From contig CBDDDJ010000003.1 of assembly GCA_965226475.1 (NCBI GenBank), positions 620,001 through 684,000 of the forward strand: 64,000 nucleotides of DNA. The letters run 5' to 3'. The first letter of the stretch is position 1. Each line of letters begins with the position of its first letter. This document shows positions 56,444-64,000 of this stretch, piece by piece. Made by a program: the position numbers and the translations under genes. Source of the DNA: JASLMY01 sp965226475. GTDB lineage: Bacteria; Pseudomonadota; Alphaproteobacteria; GCA-2731375. The notes under the pieces are model-generated. The model was not told the DNA's origin, did not search any database, and worked only from the letters and a program-made list of their open reading frames with translations.

Positions 56444-57034
56444 TCAGCCTCCCGCCACCCGTTCCCGCAGCAGGTCCATCCGGTCGGTGCCCCAGAACAA
56501 TTCGCCCTCGAAGACGAAGGTGGGGACGCCGAAGACGCCCAACTCTTCCGCCTCGGCGACGATTCGATCGTGATGGGCCATGCCGTCGCCCGCCAGATAG
56601 CCAGCGAAACCGGCGATGTCGGCCCCCGCCTCGGCCAGCGCGGCGGCGACCGCCTCGCCGTCGCCGAGGTCGAGTTCGCGCTTGAAGAAGCGCTCGAACA
56701 CCCGGTCGCTGTAGCCGCGCAGCACCTCCTCGCCCTGGGCCTGCGCAAAATAGAGGCCGATGCCGGCGGGGCGCGAATCGAAGATGATCTTCGGCCCCCG
56801 GACCGTCAGCCCCCGCTTGTTGGCGAGGCGCCGGGCGTCCATGTAGAGGTAGCGGATCTTGCGCCAGTTCCAGTCCGAGCGCTCAGCCACCGCGTCGAAG
56901 GCCTCGGCAATCGGAAAGGTGTAGTGGCGCCAGTCGAGGCGGACATCGAAGTCCTCCTCCAGCGCATGGGCCGGATCCTTGGCCAGGTAGGAAAACGGGC
57001 TCTTGTAATCGATATAGAGGATGACCTCGCGCAT
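56444..57034 (-). CDS. DsbA-fold oxidoreductase, 2-hydroxychromene-2-carboxylate isomerase-like
   Basis: 196 residues. YIDYKSPFSYLAKDPAHALE carries the SPFSYL motif with serine in place of the CxxC, as in HCCA isomerases and kappa-class GSTs. Later, GVFGVPTFVFEGELFWGTDR has the conserved cis-proline (VPTF). Members use glutathione for isomerisations in aromatic degradation. The substrate here is unknown. Confidence 0.85.
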   Translation of the reverse strand: MREVILYIDYKSPFSYLAKDPAHALEEDFDVRLDWRHYTFPIAEAFDAVAERSDWNWRKIRYLYMDARRLANKRGLTVRGPKIIFDSRPAGIGLYFAQAQGEEVLRGYSDRVFERFFKRELDLGDGEAVAAALAEAGADIAGFAGYLAGDGMAHHDRIVAEAEELGVFGVPTFVFEGELFWGTDRMDLLRERVAGG

Positions 57035-57076
57035 CGCGCTGCCTCCACTCGGCCGGTGGGATCGTGAGGTTTTATT

Positions 57077-57961
57077 CTACTCACCCTTGGCGAACCAGTC
57101 TTCCTTGTCGAAGGCGACCTGGTCGCCGAAATAGTGTATCGCCTGGTCGAGGCTGGCGATGCCCTCCTTGGTGTAGCTCGCCGTTGGCCCCTCCAGGTGG
57201 GTGACGTTCTCGTAATTGTCCAACCAGTCGGTGGGGGTTTGCAGCGTGCTTTGGCGCTGCACCACTTCCCAGGTGTAGTAGTGGTGCGGGATCACCACCT
57301 TGGGCTTCAGCCGGTCGACAATGGAATTGACGGCGCCGAAGCCGATGACGTGCTGGGAGTTGTCGACCGGCAGGAGAGCGATGTCAATCTCGCCCAGCGC
57401 CTCCCAGACGGCATCGGGCGGGGCGGCCCGGTTGTCGCCCCAATGGGCGATGCGCAGGCCCCCGGTCTCGATCACGATCAGGCAATGGTCCCAGGAGCGC
57501 GGGTTGTTCGGGGGCGCGATGTCGGTGCCGTGGAAGTGCCGGTGGATCTTGCGGAAATTGTAGAGGGCGCAGCAGGAATCGATCGCGTGCTTCTCGGCGA
57601 TGCCGTGAATGGCGACGTCGAGGAAGCCGTAGGTGCCGATCAGCCGGTCGAGCAGCACGTGGGCGTCGAGCCGGTGCAGCGCGTCATGGTCGAAATGGGC
57701 ATGAGTCGAGACGCCGATATCGACTTCCGTGATGGGGAAATCGTGGAAATACCAGTCCCAGGCGCGGGAGGGATGGTTGCGCCAGGGATCGACCATCACC
57801 GTCAGGCCCTTGGGACTGGTGATGCGGAAGGCCGAGGAGCCGAAGAAAGCCAGCTCCACCGGCCCGTCCCTGGCCGGCGTCCGGTCGGCCTGCAGCTCGA
57901 TCATGCGGTTGTGGTTGCTGGTCTGCCGCCAGGCGTTCAGCCCGGTTTCGATATCGGCCAT
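57077..57961 (-). CDS. MBL-fold metal-dependent hydrolase (UlaG-like)
   Basis: 294 residues. STHAHFDHDALHRL is the HxHxDH metal motif; LRIAHWGDNRAAPPDAV and HYYTWEVVQRQ supply later ligands. FFGSSAFRITSPKGLTVMVD and PWRNHPS are typical of the L-ascorbate-6-phosphate lactonase-like branch. Substrate unknown. It lies 42 nt upstream of the DsbA-like gene, same strand. Confidence 0.85.
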   Translation of the reverse strand: MADIETGLNAWRQTSNHNRMIELQADRTPARDGPVELAFFGSSAFRITSPKGLTVMVDPWRNHPSRAWDWYFHDFPITEVDIGVSTHAHFDHDALHRLDAHVLLDRLIGTYGFLDVAIHGIAEKHAIDSCCALYNFRKIHRHFHGTDIAPPNNPRSWDHCLIVIETGGLRIAHWGDNRAAPPDAVWEALGEIDIALLPVDNSQHVIGFGAVNSIVDRLKPKVVIPHHYYTWEVVQRQSTLQTPTDWLDNYENVTHLEGPTASYTKEGIASLDQAIHYFGDQVAFDKEDWFAKGE

Positions 57962-58734
57962 GTGTCCGCCTCCATTCGCGTTCGATGTTAGGTAAAAATT
58001 GTGCAGCAGGGGATGTGTCGCCTGGACAGCTTCGAGTGGTACGTCGGACGCGCTCGAACTTGGTATCTCTTACGCCGCCTTATTCAGCTGTCTCGGCGCA
58101 GGTATACAATCGAGCATGGGTTCGACGGAGTGTCGCTGGGTATGATATCATAGCGGCGTTTTTCTAACGGCGTACAGCAGCTGCGGCTTCGCGTTCGAAG
58201 AATCTCTTAAGCATGGCGTTTCGCGACGACCTTCACGGTGATCTTGACCTCCTGCGCTCATGACCTTGTCTCTTAGTCTGGGAAGTTCGATAGAGGCGAG
58301 GCGCTGACCAGACCGATGTCTTCGGCCAGGCCACGTCGTTCCCACGCAATAATATTTCACAGCCTGCAGTAAAAGTGGAACTCATGTATGGTTATCTAAA
58401 TTATGTCGATTTATGTATTGATAAATTTCAGGCGTTCCACTATTTTACGCGAATGATTCTAACTTCGCTCTGTTCAGGTGGGTTTACGGAGACGAAAGCC
58501 AAATATTATAAGTTTTCAAGTCTGCGATGTCCAGTTAGGGGATCAAATTGACACTAGGGTGAGTGCAAAACTGGTATAGTGGCGCAGGTTTAGGCAATGT
58601 TCCCAATAAAGAAATCCATCTCGGAACTACAGAGGGAATATTACTATGCGGGAGATAATTTAATGAAACAATAATTAGAGACTCGTAGTTAGTAACTTAG
58701 CATTGCAATTATTATAAATAGGAGAGAATTAGAA
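57962..58734. other. 773-bp stretch without a gene; GC to AT transition
   Basis: From 57962 to about 58350 the sequence is GC-rich with only short decayed frames. From about 58360 it becomes strongly AT-rich and stays so to about 60230, marking the left part of a foreign island. No attachment site or tRNA was found at the boundary. Confidence 0.55.
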
Positions 58735-60180
58735 ATGATGGGAAACCAAAGAATACTCCTTCGAAATTGTTTTGTTAATACGACAGTGGGCCATAAGTCG
58801 AGCATTTTTGGAGATTTGGCTTTTGATCATTTCACTCATATTTTCGTTGATCCTAATGGGATTATAAGCAGCATACACCAAGTAGTTGTGGGGGCTAGTT
58901 CACCCAACAAAAGTCGCGATCTAGAGCTGGGAAATCGTCTAACGGATCAATTGTTCAGACGTCTTGATGAATTGCAATCAGCTGTAGATAAGGGGGCGGT
59001 TGTCATTTGCTTTTCTCGACCCATTCAGGCACAGACTTTAGAGCATATCTCGGAAGACTTTGCTACGAGGAGGCTTCCAATACTCGGATTGTCTCTTCCG
59101 AAAAACGAGAAGTTCTCGTCGCAGAGTATACGGGGCCCGAAGAAGGTCGAGTCTTTGCAAAGCGTATTCTGGAGCATATCGACAGGTTTGATACTGAGTT
59201 GCTCGAAGATAGTATAACACCCGCATTCGTATCTCGTGCTTTAGTGGGCGATTCAGAGGTCGTCGTCGGTGGATACAAATTGGGGGAAAAGCAAGGAGGA
59301 GTGTTCTTTTATCCGACTGGTAGCGGTTTTAACGACCTCGACTCATACGATGCAGACGAGTTAATTTCCTCGATGAAGGATCTGTCGGATAAGATTATCG
59401 AACTCCAAAATAATCAGTCTGAGGCGCAGCCGAACTGGACAGGTATGTATTTGACTAGATCTGAGGCGAGTGCTCTTGAAGAATCAGAATCCATATACCA
59501 GAAAATCGATGATCTGAAATTGAAGTATGATCAAAGTGTAATAAGGGCTAAAGCCGAATCTTGGTTGAAATATCTCCTCACTGCTACAGGGAATTCCTTT
59601 GAAGATTCCGTATTGCGTGTTCTGACAGAATTGGGGTATCGCGCTGATTTTGGTCCTCAGGGTCATGCAGATATTATTGCCGTTGACAGTAATACAATAT
59701 TGGCAATAGAGGCGAAGGGACCTTGAGCGCGGGTCTCGAACCGCGCATGTGCGACAGCCTCATCAGTGGAAGGAACAGGTGTTGATGGCTCAAGAAGTTA
59801 CACCTGATGTGCGTGACGTAATTATTGGGAAGTATGTGCCGATCTTGGTGGGGCTCGACATTCCAGTGAATAAGAATGTTGATGACCTGTTTAAACCGCG
59901 TCCTACAAAAGCGGTTCTAATACAAAATACATTCCGTAACGTACCATTAATGGAGCGATATCCAGAGAACCCGAGCGAACTAAGTTTTCCTGATGACGCG
60001 CGGATTGTGCTTACCGGATTGGGTGGCGTCGCACTTACCGGTATTCAGTTGCTCGGAATGTACTTAGATCATCGAGATAACGGCCGTCCCGCTAATGAGA
60101 TTCGAATGTTGCTCAACCAAGCAACCGGCATTCTTCAAGAATATGCCGACTGGAGCGATTTCTTGTTAGCGAATACCTGA
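58735..60180 (+). pseudogene. AT-rich island protein with C-terminal PD-(D/E)xK-like nuclease domain, two frameshifts
   Basis: Three frames join into one protein of about 480 residues. Frame 1 starts ATG 58735 (MMGNQRILLRNCFVNTTVGH) and should shift near 59015-59022. Frame 2 runs on through EVLVAEYTGPEEGRVFAKRI to FEDSVLRVLTELGYRADFGP, then QGHADIIAVD and ILAIEAKG, a PD-(D/E)xK pattern with E, D and ExK. A 2-base loss near 59719 breaks it. Frame 3 continues VRQPHQWKEQVLMAQEV, TKAVLIQNTFRNVPLMER and TGIQLLGMYLDHRD. Base composition is far more AT-rich than its neighbours. Probably a horizontally acquired defence-related gene; the family name is not certain. Confidence 0.7.
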
Positions 60181-60286
60181 TAGATGGAGGCCTTTTCGAT
60201 CTTTGACGATTCAGAGTGAATTTCAAGATTTGCGCGAGCAGCGACGTCTTAAGAATGGGATCCAAATCTGCGGTCGGGGCGACGCG

Positions 60287-61296
60287 CTAGACTCTTCGAT
60301 TTGGCAGCAGGACCGGGCCGCCTTCGGGAAACGAGACGGTGACCTCGTCGCCGGCGGCCGGCCGGTGTCGGGCAGAAGCGCGAAGATCTCGCCGATTTCG
60401 GTCTGGATCGTCACCTCCATGTGGCGGCCCACGTAGGTCGCGCGCAGGATCCGCCCCGGAACACCGTTTGCCGCGCCGACGCGGACGCGGTCGGGGCGGA
60501 TCGCCAGGCGCGCCGGGCCCGGGGTGAGGCCGCGCGCCGGCAGCTCGAGCGCGAGCGGGCCCAGGCGGACCCGCGCCGTCCCGCCCGCGAGTTCAATCAC
60601 CTCGCAGCCGAGCACGTTGGCCTCGCCGATGAAGTCGGCGACGAAGGGGCTTTCCGGCGCCTCGTAGAGTTCGCGCGGCGTGCCGTCCTGGGCCACCACG
60701 GCCTGGTTCATGACGATGATCCGGTCGGAGACCGCCAGCGCTTCTTCCTGGTCGTGGGTTACGTAGACGACCGTGAGGCCGAGTTTGGTCTGGATCTCGC
60801 GGATCTCCTCGCGAACCCGGCGGCGCAGCTTGGCGTCGAGGTTGGAGAGTGGCTCGTCGAACAGCAGGACGCGGGGCTCCAGCACCAGGGCCCGGGCCAC
60901 CGCGACGCGCTGCTGCTGCCCGCCCGAAAGCTCGCTCGGCAGCCGCCGGCCATAATCGGCGAGCCCGACCAGTTCGAGGCCCGCCGCCACCCGCTCGGCG
61001 ATGCCGGCCTTGAGGTAGCCCGAGAAGCGCAGACCGTAGCCGACGTTTTCGGCCACGGTCATGTGGGGGAACAGGGCATGGGACTGGAAGACCATGGAGA
61101 CGTCGCGCTCCGTCGCCGGCACCAGGGTGACGTCTTCCTCGCCGATTCGGATGCGGCCCGGGCTCGCCATCTCCAGCCCGGCGATCAGCCGCAAGGTCGT
61201 GGTCTTGCCGCGGCCAGATGGACACAAAAGCGTCACCAGGCTGCCCGCCCCGATATGCAGCGAGACACCGTCAACGGCGGTGACGTCGCCCTGATC
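60287..61296 (-). pseudogene. ABC transporter ATP-binding protein (polyamine/spermidine type), degraded
   Basis: The body is a PotA/UgpC-type ATPase: MVFQSHALFPHMTVAENVGY, LSGGQQQRVAVARALVLEP, VLLFDEPLSNLDAKLRRRVR and VVYVTHDQEEALAVSD. Three defects are seen. The start codon and first strand are missing (homology begins DVTAVDGVSLHIGAGSLV, no ATG in frame). Walker A reads CPSGRGKTT instead of GPSGCGKTT. A frameshift near 60360 separates the true end (VTVSFPEGGPVLLP). No permease gene is nearby. It borders the AT-rich island, so insertion of that island may have removed its partners. Confidence 0.78.
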
Positions 61297-61309
61297 GCCC
61301 CGACGCCCC

Positions 61310-62260
61310 TCAGGCGAAGCGCGAGGGCGTCAGCTTGCCCGAGCGGCGGTAGCGGTACATGTAGCTTTCCAGCACCGCCTCGGCGGGTGTCGGCTCGATA
61401 CCCAGTTCGGCGAGGCCCGGCACGCCCTCGTCGCAGACGTTGTCGTATTTCAGCAGCTCGACCTGGTCGCGGGTCAGCGGCGGCACCGGCAACAGCTGCA
61501 GGAAGCTCGCCTGCAGCTTCAGGATCCCGAACGGCACGGGGAGCAGCAGCCGCTTGCGCCCGGTCACTTCCAGGACCAGCTCCATCAGCTCCTTGAAGGT
61601 CTGGACGCGCGGGCCGCCGAGGTCGTAGCTGAGGCCCCTGGCGGCACCGTCTTCCAGGATGCGGACCATCGCCTCCGCCACGTCGCCGACATAGACCGGC
61701 TGGAAGCGGGTATGGCCGCCGCCTGGCAGCGGCAAGGCCGGAGTCAAGCGGACCATGGCGCCGAAGCGGTTGAAGAAGTCGTCCTCCGGCCCGAAGATCA
61801 CCGAGGGCCGGACGATGGTCGCGGCCGCATCGATCGCCGCCACCGCCTGTTCGCCGAGGCCCTTGGTCGCCGCGTATCGGGAGGTGCTTGCCGCGTCCGC
61901 GCCGATCGAGGAGACGTGGACGAGGCGGCCGACGGCTTCGGAATGGGACGCTTCGGCGATGTTCCGGGCGCCCTCGTGATGGATCGCCTCGAAGCGTTGA
62001 GCGCCGAAGGGATAGAGGATGCCGACGGCGTTCACCACGGCGTCGGCCCCCCGGACCGCCCGGCGAACCCCCGCCAGGTCGCGGATGTCGACCCGCATGG
62101 CGGCGATCTGGCCGACCCCGCCCATCGGTTGCAGGAACGCGGCGGCGTCGGGATCGCGCACCGCGACGCGGATCCGGACCCCCTTCTCCGCCAGTCGCTT
62201 GACCAGGTGACGGCCGAGGAAGCCGGAGCCGCCGAAGATTGTCACGTTTTCCATCGCCAT
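61310..62260 (-). CDS. NDUFA9-like NAD-dependent epimerase/dehydratase-fold protein
   Basis: 316 residues. VTIFGGSGFLGRHLVKRLAE binds nucleotide; LVHVSSIGADAASTSRYAAT and KGLGEQAV follow, then TIVRPSVIFGPEDDFFNRFG. This is the atypical extended SDR branch related to the NDUFA9 accessory subunit of complex I, found in many alphaproteobacteria. The usual YxxxK is present as YAATK. Role probably in quinone or complex I biology, not proven. Confidence 0.88.
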   Translation of the reverse strand: MAMENVTIFGGSGFLGRHLVKRLAEKGVRIRVAVRDPDAAAFLQPMGGVGQIAAMRVDIRDLAGVRRAVRGADAVVNAVGILYPFGAQRFEAIHHEGARNIAEASHSEAVGRLVHVSSIGADAASTSRYAATKGLGEQAVAAIDAAATIVRPSVIFGPEDDFFNRFGAMVRLTPALPLPGGGHTRFQPVYVGDVAEAMVRILEDGAARGLSYDLGGPRVQTFKELMELVLEVTGRKRLLLPVPFGILKLQASFLQLLPVPPLTRDQVELLKYDNVCDEGVPGLAELGIEPTPAEAVLESYMYRYRRSGKLTPSRFA

Positions 62261-62368
62261 CGCTTGTTCTCCACCCCCCGGCCGCCGCTCCGTATGCGAG
62301 CCCCGGCCTCGCGAGGAAGGCCGGCGGAGCGGGCCGACCGGGCTGTCGACATTTATGTCGACCGTCGA

Positions 62369-63676
62369 TCAGATGTCCAGGGTGTTGTGGCGCTCCCAGG
62401 CGCTCATGTGCTGGGTGAAGCGATGCCATTCCGCCATCTTCAGCTTGAGGTAGGCATCCATCAGCGGGGCGCCCAGCCCATCGCGCAGCACCTTGCTCTT
62501 CTCCGCCAGGCGCAACGCATCCAACAGCGTCAGCGGCAGCCGCTTCAGGCCGCGCGCCTTGTGGCCGTCGGTGTACATGTTGATGTCGAGGCGCTTGCCC
62601 GGATCGCGCTTGTTCGCGATGCCGTCGAGCCCGGCGCACAGCACGCCCGCCTGCAACAGGTAGGGATTCGCGGCACCGTCCATGAGGCGCAGTTCGAAGC
62701 GGCCGGGGTCGGGGATGCGGATCATGTGGGTGCGGTTGTTGCCCGAATAGCTGACCGCGTTGGGCGACCAGCTGGCGCCCGAGACGGTCGGCGCCGCGTT
62801 CAGCCGCTTGTAGCTGTTGACCGTGGGATTGAAGAGCGCGCAGAGCGCTTCCGCCGAATGCATGACGCCGCCGACGAAGCGATAGGCGGTCTCCGACAGG
62901 CCCATCTCGTCTCGTTTGTCGAGAAACCGGTTGACGCGGCCCGGCTTGTTCCAGAGTGAAACGTGGGCATGACAACCGTTGCCGGTGAGGTTGGCGAAGG
63001 GCTTCGGCATGAAGGTGGCGCGAAAGCCATGGTTCTCCGCGACCGATTTCACCATGTATTTGAAGAAGACGTGGCGGTCCGCCGTCAACAGGCAATCGTC
63101 ATAATCCCAGTTCATCTCGAACTGGCCATTGGCGTCTTCGTGGTCGTTCTGATAAGGCCCCCAGCCGAGCGTGATCATATGGTCGCAGATCTCCGAGATG
63201 ACGTCGTAGCGGCGCATAAGGGCCGACTGGTCGTAGCAGGGCTTCTCCAGGATGTCGCTCGGATCCGAGATCGATTCGCCATCCGCAGAGATCAGGAAAA
63301 ATTCGCACTCGACACCCGATTTCATGCGATGGCCGCCGACCGCCGCCTTGGCGATCTGTCGTTTGAGCGCGCTCCGGGGCGAGGCCTCGACCTCCTGGCC
63401 GTCCATCCGCAGGTCGGCCGCCAGCCAGCCGACCTCCGGCTTCCAGGGCAGCTGGACCAGGCTGTCGGCATCGGGGATCGCGAACATGTCGGAGTCCGCC
63501 GGCGTCATGTCGAGCCAAGTGGCGAAGCCCGCGAAGCCGGCGCCGGCCACCTGCATCTCGCCGATCGCGCGGGCCGGTACCAGCTTGGCCCGGAGCGCAC
63601 CGAACAGATCGACGAAACTGACGAGGAAATACCGAATGCCCTGTTCCTTGGCGACCGCCGCCAGATCCTTCGCCAT
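62369..63676 (-). CDS. glnT: GlnT-type glutamine synthetase (gamma-glutamylmethylamide synthetase-like)
   Basis: 435 residues, the usual length for this branch. SGVECEFFLISADGE has metal-binding glutamates; GQFEMNWDYDDCLLTADRHV and FANLTGNGCHAHVSLWN hold the glutamate-binding H; RIPDPGRFELRLMDGAANPY the ATP/metal region. Members join ammonia or methylamine to glutamate with ATP. The choice between glutamine and methylamide cannot be made from sequence here; no methylamine genes are visible. It is divergent from the TauD-like gene. Confidence 0.88.
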   Translation of the reverse strand: MAKDLAAVAKEQGIRYFLVSFVDLFGALRAKLVPARAIGEMQVAGAGFAGFATWLDMTPADSDMFAIPDADSLVQLPWKPEVGWLAADLRMDGQEVEASPRSALKRQIAKAAVGGHRMKSGVECEFFLISADGESISDPSDILEKPCYDQSALMRRYDVISEICDHMITLGWGPYQNDHEDANGQFEMNWDYDDCLLTADRHVFFKYMVKSVAENHGFRATFMPKPFANLTGNGCHAHVSLWNKPGRVNRFLDKRDEMGLSETAYRFVGGVMHSAEALCALFNPTVNSYKRLNAAPTVSGASWSPNAVSYSGNNRTHMIRIPDPGRFELRLMDGAANPYLLQAGVLCAGLDGIANKRDPGKRLDINMYTDGHKARGLKRLPLTLLDALRLAEKSKVLRDGLGAPLMDAYLKLKMAEWHRFTQHMSAWERHNTLDI

Positions 63677-63843
63677 GTCTCCGCCTCCCCTCGTTTCTGC
63701 GTTGACGGGAGACTAGCGCGGTTGGCAACCGAAGGCACGCATGGGGAAGACCCGGCACGATGTGGCGAAAAGCCCGGTTTTCCAAGCCCCGTCCGATTGG
63801 CTAATCTCGGTGGCGGAGGCGGGAATTGGAGCGGGAGACGATC

Positions 63844-64000
63844 ATGGCCGAGACCATTTCGAGCGGGCGGGCGCTGGGGGCGGAAGTGCGCGGGATCGAG
63901 CTCCGCGCCCCGCTGTCGGAGGCGGACAAAGCGGATATCGAGGACGCCTGGCACGAACACCTGGTCCTGCTGTTCCGCGACCAAGGCATCGGCGACGAAG
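63844..64000 (+). CDS. TauD/TfdA-family dioxygenase (N-terminal fragment, runs off window)
   Basis: ATG 63844 follows GGAGCGGGAGACGATC. The first 52 residues, with LGAEVRGIELRAPLSEADKA and HEHLVLLFRDQGI, match the N-terminus of Fe(II)/2-oxoglutarate-dependent TauD-type dioxygenases. The metal-binding HxD lies outside the window. Confidence 0.85.
   Translation, partial: MAETISSGRALGAEVRGIELRAPLSEADKADIEDAWHEHLVLLFRDQGIGDE

Noticed and set aside
57962..58734. tRNA or attachment site at the edge of the AT-rich island
   Set aside because: No cloverleaf-like sequence or direct repeats at both island edges could be found by eye.

Overview
This window is a GC-rich alphaproteobacterial chromosome segment, most like Rhodospirillales. 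The evidence is the gene order maf-aroE-coaE-dnaQ, a Usg-family gene, a DUF3126-family gene, pntA and a GlnT-type glutamine synthetase. The placement is inferred from gene content; no database was searched. The segment is crowded with mobile DNA: a group II intron, three IS630 copies, one IS5/IS427 element with a frameshifted transposase, three 930-bp IS5 copies of a second type, an IS21, two different IS1595 elements, an IS66 and an IS256. Target duplications and terminal repeats could be read for most of them. Several host genes can be rebuilt in frame by removing the insertions.

Layout. 1-4.2 kb: group II intron inside an ECF sigma factor gene, then an SDR gene split by an IS630 that itself carries an IS5. 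4.2-7.7 kb: an IS1595-type transposon with three passenger genes, its transposase split by another IS630. 8.1-12.4 kb: a secreted LamG-like protein split by IS21. 12.7-14.5 kb: third IS630 and a higBA toxin-antitoxin pair. 14.6-19.6 kb: pntAB, with pntB broken by two tandem IS5 copies. 20.5-24.0 kb: housekeeping block maf-aroE-coaE-dnaQ plus a PPOX-fold gene. 24-28.4 kb: an unknown gene, a frameshifted histidine kinase and an acetyltransferase.

28.5-34.8 kb, minus strand, is the most interesting region. A sigma70-like promoter and a TPP riboswitch lie upstream of a LuxE-like acyl-protein synthetase, a LuxC-like acyl reductase, a NitT/TauT-type ABC transporter (ATPase, permease, binding protein) and an SDR. 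Together these suggest thiamin-repressed uptake of a thiamin-related carboxylate and its two-step reduction to an alcohol. That function is an inference.

34.9-42 kb: DUF3126 gene, a cupin gene with an IS1595 at its start codon, an IS66, a decayed STAND-type defence gene (nuclease-like, NB-ARC, TPR) and the third IS5 copy. 42.4-47 kb: usg, a rhomboid protease, three SDRs and a zinc alcohol dehydrogenase. 47.2-55.4 kb: an internally deleted IS256 sitting exactly at the start of a giant repeat-containing autotransporter gene, which also has a frameshift. 55.5-58 kb: two glyoxalase-fold proteins, a DsbA-like isomerase and an MBL-fold hydrolase. 58.4-60.2 kb: an AT-rich island with a broken PD-(D/E)xK-type gene. 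60.3-64 kb: an ABC ATPase remnant, an NDUFA9-like protein, GlnT-type glutamine synthetase and the start of a TauD-like dioxygenase.

At least ten genes are interrupted, truncated or frameshifted, so the window shows active IS expansion with ongoing loss of accessory genes beside an intact core.
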